Positions 27,418-36,623 of a DNA stretch of 64,000 nt are shown piece after piece. The notes beneath the pieces are model-generated. The model saw only the letters and a list, made by a program, of their open reading frames with translations. It did no database searches and had not been told where the DNA came from. The translations under genes were made by a program, and so were the position numbers. Every line of letters begins with the position of its first letter. The stretch's first letter is position 1. The DNA is from Alphaproteobacteria bacterium. GTDB lineage: Bacteria > Pseudomonadota > Alphaproteobacteria > JANSWW01. The DNA is taken from assembly GCA_024743275.1 (NCBI GenBank), contig JANSWW010000003.1, forward strand, positions 1 to 64,000. Reading direction: 5' to 3'.

Positions 27418-27477
27418 CCGGCGGGAAAGACCCCAATTGGCCTTGCATCCGGGCGGCCGTGGGCCTAGGTCGGAGGC

Positions 27478-28635
27478 ATGGAACAAAACACTCAGAGCTT
27501 CGATGCCGTCGTCATCGGCGCGGGCGTCTCCGGCCTGGGCATCGCCTGGCGTTTGGCTCAGGCGGGCCAAAGCGTTGCCGTGCTCGACCGGGGTGAACCG
27601 GGGCGGGGTGCGAGCTGGGCGGCCGCCGGGATGCTGGCCGCCGGGGTGGAACTGGAGCCGAAGGAGGAGTGGTTGTGGCCACTCAACCGCCTGGCCCAGC
27701 GGCGCTGGCCCGGATTTCGGGATGAGCTGGAAGAGGCGTCCGGCCACTCGGTGGGGTATCGGAGCGAGGGCACCCTGGTCGTCGCCCCGACCCGCGACGA
27801 TGCGGCCCGGCTGCGCTTCAACACGGACCTTCAGCTCAAGAACGGCGTCGAGATCGAAACGCTGACCGGCAGCGCGCTCTCCGGTAGGGAACCGCGCCTC
27901 AAACCGGGCATGGCCGCGGCGGTCTTCAGCCCCAACGATCATCAGGTGGACAACCGCGCCCTGGCGCTGGCTCTCGAGGCGGCCGCACGGGCCAGCGGCG
28001 TGGAGATCCGACCGGGAGAGACGGTTCACCGGCTCACCCTGTCGGGGGACCGCGTGACCGGGATCGAGACCGCGACCGGCCGGATCTCCGCCGGTCATGT
28101 GGTGCTCGCCGCGGGCGCCTGGTCGCGCGGGATCGAGGGGCTGCCCACCGCTCTGAAGCCGCCGGTGCGACCGGTCAAGGGACAGATGATCTCGGTCCGC
28201 ATGGATCCGGAGCAGCCTTTGCTGCGCCATGTGGTCTGGGGTCCGAACTGTTATCTGGTGCCGCGTCTCGACGGGCGCCTTCTGCTCGGCGCCACGGTCG
28301 AGGAAAAGGGTTTCGACGACGCGATGACGGCGGGCGGCGTGTTGGCCGTGCTCGAAGCCTGCTGGCGCGTGTTGCCCGGGCTCGAGGAATTGCCGGTGGA
28401 CGAGATGTGGGCCGGACACCGACCGACCAGCCGAGACGATGCGCCGATCCTCGGCCCGACCCCGATCGCAGGGCTGCACTATGCCCTGGGCCATCATCGC
28501 AACGGCATCCTGCAGGCGCCGGTCACGGCGGATATCGTCGCCGGCGAAATCCTCGGGACACCCGTTCCGGAAGCGGCCCGGCCGTTCACAATCGCCCGTT
28601 TCCTTCCCGCCGTGAGGTCAGAGGCCGTCGAATGA
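27478..28635 (+). CDS. thiO: Glycine oxidase ThiO
   Basis: 385 residues. An N-terminal FAD-binding Rossmann motif (VVIGAGVSGLGIAWRLAQAG, about 11-30) and the C-terminal GHHRNGILQAPVTADIVAGEI typical of ThiO are present. It oxidises glycine to the imine used to build the thiazole of thiamine. It leads the thiO-thiS-thiG-thiE-like operon, and its stop overlaps thiS (ATGA). No TPP riboswitch is visible in the 60-base gap upstream. Confidence 0.93.
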   Translation: MEQNTQSFDAVVIGAGVSGLGIAWRLAQAGQSVAVLDRGEPGRGASWAAAGMLAAGVELEPKEEWLWPLNRLAQRRWPGFRDELEEASGHSVGYRSEGTLVVAPTRDDAARLRFNTDLQLKNGVEIETLTGSALSGREPRLKPGMAAAVFSPNDHQVDNRALALALEAAARASGVEIRPGETVHRLTLSGDRVTGIETATGRISAGHVVLAAGAWSRGIEGLPTALKPPVRPVKGQMISVRMDPEQPLLRHVVWGPNCYLVPRLDGRLLLGATVEEKGFDDAMTAGGVLAVLEACWRVLPGLEELPVDEMWAGHRPTSRDDAPILGPTPIAGLHYALGHHRNGILQAPVTADIVAGEILGTPVPEAARPFTIARFLPAVRSEAVE

Positions 28636-28835
28636 ACTTCATCGTCAATGGCGAACAGATCAAAGCCGAGGCCAAGACCGTCGGGGCTTTGCTCGACGAA
28701 CGGGGCATCGACCGTGCGAAGAAGGGTATCGCGATTGCCGTGAATGGCATTGTCGCGCCACGCGGCCGGTGGGACGATACCATTCTCGCGGAGGGCGACC
28801 GCGTCGAGATCGTCCGTCCGTTCTCAGGAGGCTGA
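28632..28835 (+). CDS. thiS: Sulfur carrier protein ThiS
   Basis: 67 residues with a ubiquitin-like fold ending in Gly-Gly (FSGG), the tail that is adenylated and thiocarboxylated to carry sulfur to Thi[13 protein letters not shown] and [19 protein letters not shown] match the family closely. It overlaps thiO by 4 bases and lies 4 bases before thiG. Confidence 0.95.
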   Translation: MNFIVNGEQIKAEAKTVGALLDERGIDRAKKGIAIAVNGIVAPRGRWDDTILAEGDRVEIVRPFSGG

Positions 28836-28839
28836 GCCC

Positions 28840-29664
28840 GTGTTGGAGTCCCGCACCCAAGACCGCACCCAAGACCCGATCATCGATTGCCCCGACGACG
28901 ATCCCTTCGAGATCGCCGGCGTGAAAATGCGGTCCCGCCTGATGGTCGGAACCGGGGGGTATTCCAACCGTCAGGCCATGGTCGAGTCCATCGCCGCCAG
29001 CGGGGCCGAGATCGTGACCGCCTCGATCCGGCGGATCTCGCTAGAGCTCTATGACGAGAGCGTGGTCGACGTGTTGGGCGACCGCTATCGCATCCTGCCC
29101 AACACGGCGGGCTGCGAGACGGTCGAGGATGTCGTGCTGACCGCCGAACTGGGCCGGGAAGCGCTCCAGACCGACTGGGTGAAGCTGGAGCTGATCGGCG
29201 ACCGGGAAACGCTCTATCCCGATCCCGGTTTCACGGTCCAGGCGGCCGAAGAACTGGTCAAGCGCGGTTTCGTCGTGCTGCCCTTCTGTTCGGACGATCC
29301 GGTCACCTGCCGCCGGTTGTGGGAGGTTGGCTGCGCGACGGTCATGCCGCTGGGTTCGCCGATCGGCTCCGGGGTCGGGATCGCCAACCCCTACAACATC
29401 GAGCAGATCTGCGCCCGCAGCCCGGTGCCGGTGGTGGTCGACGCCGGGATCGGCACGGCCCTGGATGCGGTTCAGGCGATGGAACTCGGCTGTGCGGCCG
29501 TGATGGCCAACACCTCCATCGCCAAGGCGGCCGACCCCATCGGCATGGCCCAGGGCCTGCGCCATGCGGTGATCGCGGGGCGGCGGGCGCGGCTGTCCGG
29601 TCGGATGCCGAAGAAGGACTATGCCGAGCCCTCCAGCCCGCAGATCGGCCTTGTCGGCAGCTAG
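28840..29664 (+). CDS. thiG: Thiazole synthase ThiG
   Basis: 274 residues from a GTG at 28840 preceded by AGGAGG 8 bases upstream. It condenses deoxyxylulose-5-phosphate, the glycine imine and ThiS-carried sulfur into thiazole phosphate. Hallmarks are [10 protein letters not shown], the Schiff-base Lys in [21 protein letters not shown] and [31 protein letters not shown]. The N-terminal 20 residues (a repeated RTQD) are unusual filler. It is translated from the thiOSGE transcript. Confidence 0.95.
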   Translation: MLESRTQDRTQDPIIDCPDDDPFEIAGVKMRSRLMVGTGGYSNRQAMVESIAASGAEIVTASIRRISLELYDESVVDVLGDRYRILPNTAGCETVEDVVLTAELGREALQTDWVKLELIGDRETLYPDPGFTVQAAEELVKRGFVVLPFCSDDPVTCRRLWEVGCATVMPLGSPIGSGVGIANPYNIEQICARSPVPVVVDAGIGTALDAVQAMELGCAAVMANTSIAKAADPIGMAQGLRHAVIAGRRARLSGRMPKKDYAEPSSPQIGLVGS

Positions 29665-29671
29665 GGAAGTC

Positions 29672-30292
29672 ATGCCGTCGCTTCCGGTCCCAGCGCTGCT
29701 CCTGATCACCGATCGGAGCCAGACCCCCGGCGTGTTGATGGAGACCGTGTCCGACGCGGTCGCCGCCGGCGTTCGCTGGGTCGGCGTGCGGGAGAAGGAC
29801 CTCGCGCCCGAGGACCAGATCGCCCTGGTCCGGCAGATCAAGGCCTTGCCCGACGCGCCGCTGGTCTCGCTGTTCGGTCCGGCCGCGCTTGCGCGGAAGG
29901 CCGGGGCGGACGGGGTGCATCTGGACCGCTACGGGGCCGCCGAGGCCGTGCGCCGTCATTTCGGCGACCGCTTTCTCATCGGAAAATCCTGCCATGACGA
30001 GTGGGAGGTGCAGGAGGCCAAGGGCGCCGACTACGTCACCCTGTCGCCGGTCTATGAGAGCGCGAGCAAGCCGGGCTACGGCGCGATGGGGACAAAACGG
30101 TTCAAGGAACTCGCCGAATACGCCGAGATGCCCGCCCTCGGTCTTGGCGGCATCGCCGAGGAGCGCATCGGCGAGGTTGTCGGCCTCGGCGGTGCGGGGG
30201 TCGCCGTGATGGGCGAGGTGATGCGCAGCCCCGACCCCGGCGGGACCGCGCGCCGGTTGATCGACGCGCTCTCTCGGATCAAGTCCGTCTAG
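29672..30292 (+). CDS. ThiE/TenI-like thiamine phosphate synthase paralog
   Basis: 206 residues with the ThiE TIM-barrel: VGVREKDLAPEDQ (Arg and Lys of the pyrophosphate site), AGADGVHLDR, GKSCHDEWEV, SPVYESASKPGYG and LGLGGI. Where catalytic ThiE has an Asn-Asp pair (as in the copy at 33036-33713, IVNDRPD) this protein reads SLFGPAAL. It may be a TenI-like partner or a specialised enzyme. It is the last gene of the thi operon, 8 bases after thiG. Confidence 0.82.
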   Translation: MPSLPVPALLLITDRSQTPGVLMETVSDAVAAGVRWVGVREKDLAPEDQIALVRQIKALPDAPLVSLFGPAALARKAGADGVHLDRYGAAEAVRRHFGDRFLIGKSCHDEWEVQEAKGADYVTLSPVYESASKPGYGAMGTKRFKELAEYAEMPALGLGGIAEERIGEVVGLGGAGVAVMGEVMRSPDPGGTARRLIDALSRIKSV

Positions 30293-31548
30293 ACGATACT
30301 CACATTGTCGACGGCTGGCGGGCGCCGTGGGAACAGGACGACCTTGTTCTCTTTGACCTGTTCCTTCACATAGCGAACCCGGTCGATGCGTCGTCCGTTG
30401 CGGTCGAACAGGGTGAGGATATCGCCTTGATTGCCGAGTTGGATCGGCTTCAGGCTGTCGCCCTTCAAGACCATGGTCTCGCCTGGAGCCAGTGTTCCCG
30501 ATAGTTCTACCGGTTTGTCGGCATTGTCGATCAAGGTCCAGCCGGTCAGGTCAATGTCCCCTGGCTCGAGATTGATCAGGGCGACCCACTCGTTGCCGCG
30601 ATCGGCCCCGGCCGGATTGGGCATGGCGGCGGCGATGAAGACATCCACGTCCTCGTCCGCGATGGTGGTCCGGACATTGCCGGGATCGGTGATGTCACCG
30701 GACCGGTTCACCGGCCGGTTCTCCGGAAAAGTGGTGACGTTGAGATTTGCCCTGGCATCGGCGTTCTCGTTGAACAGGAGCGGGTTGGTCTCCGCCACGA
30801 TCTCCGGAAACTCGATTCCCGTCAGATCTTCGATTTCCGCGACAGTGGTCTGATAGGTCTGATGGTTGATCCGGTTGGAGCCTTTCCAGTCCTCCATCGC
30901 CTTTTGATCTTGCGGGACGATGAAGGCCCGGACGGCGAGCTTGATCTCGTTGTCGATCTTCTGATCGAAGCACACGACCTTGAAGAAGGCGGCCGGCACC
31001 TCGGCCGGCTCCCGGTCCTCCGGGGTCACGGTCAGCGGATCGTCGCCATAGATCGGACCCGAGAAGACCGAGATCCGGTCATAGGCGTCTTCTTTCAAAT
31101 TCTTCACCCAGTTCTCAAGGTCCAACCATTCGTCCTGATTATAGGCGTCGAATTGGAGGCAGGCGTTGGTAAAGAACATGGTCGCGTCGGAGGCTTGTTT
31201 CGCCGCCCGATTGGTGGGGCCCCATGCGGCCGAGGCCCGCCGGGCCAGATGCCCCCGGTCCCACCGGTTCCGGTAGTAATAGGCGTTGTCGAGCTGGTTC
31301 TCGAACCCGACGATGTTGTCGATCTCCCACTTGCTGCGGCCGACGCTCTTCAGTTGCGCCTGGTCGATGTTGAGGGCGGTGAAGATCGGAGAGCGGTGAT
31401 GGTCGTGCATCGCGAGGGAATAGTGGATGTAGTCGCGATAGACGCCGTCCCGCAAGTCGGGATCCTGGAGAACCCGGCCTTGCAACCTAAAGGAAAAGGT
31501 GGGGATCGATACTGTCGTCTTGAGGAAATTCGGATCATAGCCCGGCAT
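30289..31548 (-). CDS. DNA/RNA non-specific endonuclease with lamin-tail domain
   Basis: 419 residues. Residues about 20-250 form a NUC1/Serratia-type nuclease: the DRGH motif (97-100, His100 the general base), a metal-binding Asn128 in FFTNACLQ and the WLDLENW helix. Residues about 310-405 look like a lamin-tail (LTD) immunoglobulin-like domain (NEWVALINLEPGDIDLTGWTLIDN). No signal peptide is present, unlike secreted relatives. It ends 4 bases inside the convergent thi operon. The role may be extracellular by another route, or intracellular defence. Confidence 0.85.
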   Translation of the reverse strand: MPGYDPNFLKTTVSIPTFSFRLQGRVLQDPDLRDGVYRDYIHYSLAMHDHHRSPIFTALNIDQAQLKSVGRSKWEIDNIVGFENQLDNAYYYRNRWDRGHLARRASAAWGPTNRAAKQASDATMFFTNACLQFDAYNQDEWLDLENWVKNLKEDAYDRISVFSGPIYGDDPLTVTPEDREPAEVPAAFFKVVCFDQKIDNEIKLAVRAFIVPQDQKAMEDWKGSNRINHQTYQTTVAEIEDLTGIEFPEIVAETNPLLFNENADARANLNVTTFPENRPVNRSGDITDPGNVRTTIADEDVDVFIAAAMPNPAGADRGNEWVALINLEPGDIDLTGWTLIDNADKPVELSGTLAPGETMVLKGDSLKPIQLGNQGDILTLFDRNGRRIDRVRYVKEQVKENKVVLFPRRPPAVDNVSIV

Positions 31549-31649
31549 GTTAAGCCCCCTTCTTTGAATGAATTACCAATCATTCTGAAAGTGTTGAGGG
31601 CAAAAAACAGCTTAAAGTTTTGTTACCGCGCTGGACACTATAAACCCTG

Positions 31650-32519
31650 TTAGGCGGCTTCTGGATCGGGCTCGATGTGGATGGAGATGTCGCGGGCCTG
31701 GAACCGCTCCTCCAGCCGCTGTTCGATATCATCCGCGATCGCATGGGACTCGGTGGTCGAGAGGTTGGGCGAGACGAAGACCACCATGTCGATGAAGGGG
31801 CTGGCGTCGACCCAGCGCGAGCGGATCCGGCCCACCCCGCGCACGCCCTCCACCGAGAGGACGGCCTCCGACAGGTCGCGCGGCTCGATGGCCGCCTCGT
31901 CGACCAGGGTCGGCAGGGCCCGGCGGAACAGCCCATAGGCCAGATAGAGGACAAAGGCCGCGACCCCAAGCGCGAAGACGGTGTCCAGCCAGGGATAGCC
32001 GCGGGTGGAAAGCTGCCATCCGATGATCACGGCGACCGTGGTCAGGGCGTCGGCGAAGGTGTGGCTGGCGTCCGCGGCGAGGATGTCCGATTTGAGCCGT
32101 TTCGCCCAATAGCGCTGCCAGGCGGCCACACCCGTGTTGATGCAGAGGACGGCGATCATCAAAAGGAGCATCCAGGGATCGTCCTCGACCGTCGCCTCAT
32201 GGCGGGTGAGGGCATGGATCGCCAGCTCCAGGGCCAGAACGACCAACAGGGTGGCGAGCCCGAAGACGGCCAGAGTCTCGAACTTCCGGTGGCCGTAGGG
32301 GTGGTCTCGGTCGGCCGGACGGCTCGATAGTTTGACGATGCCCCAGGCGATAACGTTGTTGGCGACATCCACCAACGAATGGATGGCGTCGCCGAGGATG
32401 CTGAGCGAGCCGGTCGAGAGCCCCGCGATCACCTTGCCGATCAATACCAGGACGTTCGCGGCGCCCTCGATCAGGATGATGCGCTGGATCTGGCGGTCTC
32501 TTCGGCTGGTTTCCGGCAC
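31650..32519 (-). CDS. Cation diffusion facilitator (CDF) transporter
   Basis: 289 residues from GTG at 32519. About six membrane spans, then a cytosolic domain. The metal-binding pairs are visible as LGDAIHSLVDVANN (His/Asp of span 2) and AADASHTFADALT (span 5), and the C-terminal WVDASPFIDMVVFV domain is standard. It exports Zn, Co, Fe or similar ions. An in-frame ATG at 32618 would overlap the upstream MaoC gene by 47 bases and add unrelated residues. It is the last gene of a leftward operon from 34639. Confidence 0.85.
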   Translation of the reverse strand: MPETSRRDRQIQRIILIEGAANVLVLIGKVIAGLSTGSLSILGDAIHSLVDVANNVIAWGIVKLSSRPADRDHPYGHRKFETLAVFGLATLLVVLALELAIHALTRHEATVEDDPWMLLLMIAVLCINTGVAAWQRYWAKRLKSDILAADASHTFADALTTVAVIIGWQLSTRGYPWLDTVFALGVAAFVLYLAYGLFRRALPTLVDEAAIEPRDLSEAVLSVEGVRGVGRIRSRWVDASPFIDMVVFVSPNLSTTESHAIADDIEQRLEERFQARDISIHIEPDPEAA

Positions 32520-32571
32520 GGCACGCGATCCCAATCCATGGTGTGCCCGGAAAGCGCGGGACGAGTGGGGA

Positions 32572-33036
32572 CTACCCAGCGGCCGGTTCCCCGGCGGGAC
32601 GTTTCCGGAACATGACATTGCATTTGTAGCTCATGACCGGCTCGTCGTCCTGATTCAGACAAACGAGTTCCATCAGCAGGATCCCCCGGTCCGGCTTGGA
32701 CTTGCTCTCCCGCTTGTCGAGAATCTCGACGACGGAGCGCAGGGTGTCGCCGGGCCGCACGGGCCGGAGCCATTTGAGCTCCTCCATGCCGGGCGAGCCC
32801 ATGGACCCGGCGCGGAAGGCGCCGGTCTCGATGAACATCCGAAAGGCGACCGCCAGGGTCTGGAAGCCGGACGCGATCAAGCCGCCGAAGGGTCCCTCCT
32901 CGGCCGCGCCCTTGTCGATATGGAAGGGCTGGGGATCGTACTTGAAGGCGAAATCGACGATCTCGGCCTCGGTCATGGTCTTGCCGAGGCTGTGGAATGT
33001 CCGGCCGATCTCCAGATCCTCGAAGTAGAGATCCAT
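32572..33036 (-). CDS. MaoC-family dehydratase
   Basis: 154 residues with a hotdog fold. The hydratase 2 pattern is present: DFAFKYDPQPFHID (catalytic Asp and His) followed by FGGLIASGFQTLAVAFR. It probably hydrates an enoyl-CoA. Its start overlaps the stop of thiE (TAATG at 33034-33038), so translation is coupled. The operon mixes aldolase, ThiE, MaoC and a CDF transporter with no obvious common pathway. Confidence 0.9.
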   Translation of the reverse strand: MDLYFEDLEIGRTFHSLGKTMTEAEIVDFAFKYDPQPFHIDKGAAEEGPFGGLIASGFQTLAVAFRMFIETGAFRAGSMGSPGMEELKWLRPVRPGDTLRSVVEILDKRESKSKPDRGILLMELVCLNQDDEPVMSYKCNVMFRKRPAGEPAAG

Positions 33037-33713
33037 TATCCCTTCGCCTCCTCGAAAACGCGGTTGAAGCCCCGGACCGCCGCCGCCGGACCCTCCGGAT
33101 ACGCCCAGACCCCGCTGGCAACGGCAAGGAAATCGGCACCGGCGTCGACCACCGGGCGGGCGTTCTCGACCGTGATGCCGCCGATCGCGACGCAGGGGAC
33201 TTCCATCACCTCCTGCCACCACGTCAGAAGGTCCAGGCCGGCCCGCGTCGTCGCGACTTTGGTCGTCGTCTCGTAGATCGCGCCGAAGGCGACATAATCC
33301 GCTCCGGCTTCTCCGGCGCTCATCGCCTTGTGCCGGGAATCATAGCAGCTCACACCGACGATCCGGTCGGGGCCGAGGATCTTCCGCGCCTCCTCATAGG
33401 AGACGTCGTCCTCGCCGATATGGGCGCCGTCCGCGCCGACCGCCGCCGCGATATCCGGTCGGTCGTTAACGATGAAGGCGACGTCACGGGCGTGGCAAAC
33501 GTCCCGCAGGGTGTCCGCCGCCTGTTTCAGCGCCTTGTCGTCGATGTCCTTGAGCCGCAGCTGCACACAGGCCACGGGGCCGGCGTCCAGCGCCTCCGCC
33601 AGGATGCCGGCGAAACCGTCGAGCTCGATGGCCGGCGGCGTGATCAGATAGAGCTGGCAGCCCGGATGGTCCCCGGCCGCCGCTTGACCCTTGGCATCGG
33701 TGGCGCGGCTCAC
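33036..33713 (-). CDS. thiE: Thiamine phosphate synthase ThiE
   Basis: 225 residues. It joins hydroxymethylpyrimidine pyrophosphate and thiazole phosphate. The full set of site motifs is present: CVQLRLKD, FIVNDRPD, GADGAHIGEDD, VGVSCYDS, FGAIYETTTK and AIGGI. The start is GTG at 33713, overlapping the TGA of the aldolase gene. This is the canonical ThiE of the window, whereas the copy at 29672-30292 has lost the Asn-Asp pair. Confidence 0.92.
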   Translation of the reverse strand: MSRATDAKGQAAAGDHPGCQLYLITPPAIELDGFAGILAEALDAGPVACVQLRLKDIDDKALKQAADTLRDVCHARDVAFIVNDRPDIAAAVGADGAHIGEDDVSYEEARKILGPDRIVGVSCYDSRHKAMSAGEAGADYVAFGAIYETTTKVATTRAGLDLLTWWQEVMEVPCVAIGGITVENARPVVDAGADFLAVASGVWAYPEGPAAAVRGFNRVFEEAKG

Positions 33714-34639
33714 GCCTTGCCCTTGTAGATGTCGATGATGGTGTCGAGCAGTTGCATGGCGTCTTCCTTCGGCCGCTGGAAGGTGTTGCGGCCGATGATC
33801 GAGCCGGTGCCGCCGCCGTCGCGGATGCACCGGATCTCGTCCAGCAGGCTGTCGGTGTCTTTGGCGTCGCCACCGGAGAAGACCACCAGGCGGCGGCCGT
33901 TGAAGCTCGATTGGATGACGTGGGACACGCGCTCGGCCAGGGTCGAACGCGGGATGTCGTTCGAGTCATAGGACTTGCGGGCGGCTTCCAGGCCGATGAC
34001 GTCCTTCGGCGGCTTCACCTTGATGATGTGGGCGCCGAGCAGGGCCGCCATATGGGCGGCGTAGGCGCAAACGTCGACCGCGGTCTCGGCCTCTTTGGAG
34101 AGGGTGCCGCCGCGCGGATAGCTCCAGACGACCACGGCGAGGCCGACCGACTTGGCCTCCTCGGCCAGTTCCCGGACTTCCTCCATCATATTGAAGGCGC
34201 TGTCCGACCCCGGATAGATCGTGAAGCCCACGGCCGAGCAGCCGAGCCGCAGCGCGTCGGCGATGGAGGCGGTCACCGCCTGGTCGGCGTCTTCCTTGAG
34301 ACGGGACAGCGAGTTGGAGCTGTTCATCTTGAGGATGGTCGGGATCGCGCCGGCGAAGCTGTCGGCGCCCGCTTCCAGCATGCCCAGCGGTGCGGCATAG
34401 GCGGAAAGCCCGGCATCGACCGCGAGTTGGAAGTGGTAATGCGGGTCGTAGGCCGGCGGGTTCGGCGCGAAGGAGCGGGCCGGGCCGTGCTCGAAGCCCT
34501 GGTCGACCGGCAGGATCACCAGCTTACCGGTGCCGGCCAGCTTGCCCTGCATCAGGATTCGGGCGAGGTTCGCCTTGGTCCCCGGATTGTCGCTCTCGTA
34601 GTTGGCAAGGATGCGCTTGACCTTTTGCGTCACCTTCAT
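33710..34639 (-). CDS. fbaB: Class I fructose-bisphosphate aldolase (FbaB/DhnA type)
   Basis: 309 residues. The Schiff-base Lys lies in GAHIIKVKPPKD, and the substrate region LPVDQGFEHGPARSF, GFTIYPGSDS, WSYPRGG and VVFSGGDAKD match the DeoC/FbaB/LacD group. It cleaves or forms fructose-1,6-bisphosphate in glycolysis and gluconeogenesis. The ATG at 34639 gives the normal N-terminus (MKVTQKVKRIL); an ATG at 34657 adds six residues. Its stop overlaps thiE. Confidence 0.93.
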   Translation of the reverse strand: MKVTQKVKRILANYESDNPGTKANLARILMQGKLAGTGKLVILPVDQGFEHGPARSFAPNPPAYDPHYHFQLAVDAGLSAYAAPLGMLEAGADSFAGAIPTILKMNSSNSLSRLKEDADQAVTASIADALRLGCSAVGFTIYPGSDSAFNMMEEVRELAEEAKSVGLAVVVWSYPRGGTLSKEAETAVDVCAYAAHMAALLGAHIIKVKPPKDVIGLEAARKSYDSNDIPRSTLAERVSHVIQSSFNGRRLVVFSGGDAKDTDSLLDEIRCIRDGGGTGSIIGRNTFQRPKEDAMQLLDTIIDIYKGKA

Positions 34640-34706
34640 GGCCCGTCGGACTCCCATTTCGGAATTTGAGTATGGCGGCGAGGTTTAAAGGAAGCAGGGC
34701 GCCGAT

Positions 34707-35081
34707 TCAATTGTTTGAAGATTCCGATCGGCCTTGCGTCGGAAAAAACACACCGTCCGGGTCGTGCATCAGCATCGCCCCCTTGGCCGACGCGATATCG
34801 GCCAGCTTGTCGGCGACACTTTTGGGGCCGGTGAAACGGACGGCGGCACAGCCGGCCTCCAGGGCCGCCATGGCCTCGCCCGGGCTGGCCTCGGCGTCGA
34901 CGACGAGGCGGAAGTTGCGGTCCGGGCGTTCTTCCCGGACCTGCCGGTCGATGGCCGCCCAGGTCGGCCCACCCAGGGTTCCGAGCGCTTCGGCCGGCAC
35001 CGCGAACACCGGCTGACCTGCCGGGGTGGCGTCGAGGGCGGTCAGCATATCGGCCTTGGACCGGACAACGATCGGAGTCAT
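34707..35081 (-). CDS. Hypothetical protein upstream of aldolase
   Basis: 124 residues, soluble, alpha/beta-looking (VVRSKADMLTALDATPAGQPVFAVPAEALGTLG; FRLVVDAEASPGEAMAALEAGCAAVRFTGPKSVADKLADIA). The last part resembles a half-barrel sugar-phosphate binder, but I cannot name a family. It lies 67 bases upstream of the aldolase gene and in the same direction, so it may lead that operon. Confidence 0.75.
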   Translation of the reverse strand: MTPIVVRSKADMLTALDATPAGQPVFAVPAEALGTLGGPTWAAIDRQVREERPDRNFRLVVDAEASPGEAMAALEAGCAAVRFTGPKSVADKLADIASAKGAMLMHDPDGVFFPTQGRSESSNN

Positions 35082-35164
35082 CTGGAAAGCCTCTTCATGT
35101 GACGGGAGAGGGCCGGGGTGAGGGGATTGGTAATGGGCAACCCTTCGCTCCCGTGTCGCATCCC

Positions 35165-36463
35165 CTACCAGTACCGCATCGCATCCCGATAGAGATCGGC
35201 GAGGTCGTTTTCCGTGACCGACTTCGGCGAGCCGACGAGCAGGCGTTGCTGGGCGATGGCGCCCTTGACCAGGCCTGGAATGTCCGCCTCGTCGTAGTTG
35301 AGGTCGGAGAGCCCGTTGGGAATCCCCGCCTCCTTCATCAGCGCGATCATCCGGTCTGCCAGGATGGCGCCGGCGTTATTGGCGCCTCCACTGGTGTCCG
35401 CCCCCAACGCCTCGGCGGCGGTCAGATGGCGGTCGGGATTGGCGTCGGCGGTGAAGCGGAAGGCGGCGGGCGCGTTCACCACCACGGAGATCCCGTGTGG
35501 ACAAAGGTCGTGACCGGCGGGCCAGCCCTCCGGCTGATAGTCTCGGATCATGCCGGCGACGGAATAGCTCATGGCATGCGGGATATGGACGCCGGCGTTG
35601 CCGAAGCTGACCCCGGCCATGGTGGCGGCGTACATCATGGCGTTACGGGCCTCGTGGTCGGCGCCGTCCATGACCGCGCGGACGAGATACCGCCCGCCCA
35701 TGCGGATCGCCTCCAGGCTGCCGAGATCGCTGTGCGGATTGGCGCCTTGATAGGGCGGGCGCAGGGTCGGGTCAGTCGCCTTGTCCCGGGCGGTATAGGG
35801 CTTGGCCGTATAGCTCTCGATGGCGTGGGTCAGAACGTCGAAGCCGGTCGCCGCCGTCACCAGGGCCGGTAGGGTGTAGGTGAACTCCGGGTCGACGATG
35901 GCCTGGGCGGGTTTCAGGAATTTGGACGCGATACCGGTCTTGACCTGATGCTCGACGAAATCGAACACGGCGACGGCGGTGCATTCGCTGCCCGTCCCGG
36001 CCGTCGTCGGCAGGGCGATATGGGGCATCACCGGGCCGGGAACCGGCCGGCCCTCGCCGATCGGCTTGTTGACATAGGCGAGGAAGGGGGCGGGGTGGCT
36101 GGCGTAAAGAGCCGCCGCCTTCGCCGTGTCGATGGTCGAGCCGCCGCCGATGGAGATTACCCCGTCCGCCCTGGCGTCGATCAGGAACTCAGTCGCGTCC
36201 TGAAAGGAACGGTCGGTCGGCTCGACGGCCGTCTGGTCGTACACGATGTAATCGACACCGGCCGCCTCGAGGGCCTTAAGGGCCCGCTGGGCGGGTTCCA
36301 GATCCTTGACCCGGATATCGGTGAACACCGCGGCCCGTGTGATCCCCTTGGCGCGGGCGTCGAAACCCAGTTCGCCAGACACACCCGGCCCGTATTTTAT
36401 CGGCGTGGTCTCGACGGTGAAGACGGTCTCCCCACCCGGCCGCGGCGTGAACTCCCCGAACAT
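35165..36463 (-). CDS. Iron-containing alcohol dehydrogenase, hydroxyacid-oxoacid transhydrogenase-like
   Basis: 432 residues. NAD-binding GGGSTIDTAKAAA and the metal-binding region (TGFDVLTHAIESYTAKPY, then GVHIPHAMSYSVAG and CPHGISVVV) are type III alcohol dehydrogenase features. The insert with PPYQGANPHSDLGSLEAIR is shared with ADHFE1, which transfers hydride between 4-hydroxybutyrate and 2-oxoglutarate. The ATG at 36463 follows GGGAG; longer frames upstream lack similarity. Its natural substrate is inferred from that subgroup. Confidence 0.88.
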   Translation of the reverse strand: MFGEFTPRPGGETVFTVETTPIKYGPGVSGELGFDARAKGITRAAVFTDIRVKDLEPAQRALKALEAAGVDYIVYDQTAVEPTDRSFQDATEFLIDARADGVISIGGGSTIDTAKAAALYASHPAPFLAYVNKPIGEGRPVPGPVMPHIALPTTAGTGSECTAVAVFDFVEHQVKTGIASKFLKPAQAIVDPEFTYTLPALVTAATGFDVLTHAIESYTAKPYTARDKATDPTLRPPYQGANPHSDLGSLEAIRMGGRYLVRAVMDGADHEARNAMMYAATMAGVSFGNAGVHIPHAMSYSVAGMIRDYQPEGWPAGHDLCPHGISVVVNAPAAFRFTADANPDRHLTAAEALGADTSGGANNAGAILADRMIALMKEAGIPNGLSDLNYDEADIPGLVKGAIAQQRLLVGSPKSVTENDLADLYRDAMRYW

Positions 36464-36623
36464 GCGCTTCTCCCTATTCCTGAACCCATTCTTCCAGAAC
36501 GAGGGGGCCGGCAGAGACACCTCCACCCCTCTTGAGCCTATCGGCGCAAGTCGAACCGCCCGCGTCAAGGGAGAGGTCCTTAGAAAAGGAATGGGTGGCC
36601 CAAGGTCAGGATAATCGGAGCAA

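Noticed and set aside
27418..27477. TPP riboswitch ahead of thiO
   Set aside because: The 60-base gap lacks the CTGAGA and ACCTGA-type THI-box elements and is too short for the full aptamer.
26671..28497. 608-codon minus-strand frame over the glutathione transferase and thiO genes
   Set aside because: Antisense shadow; both plus-strand proteins match known families along their length.
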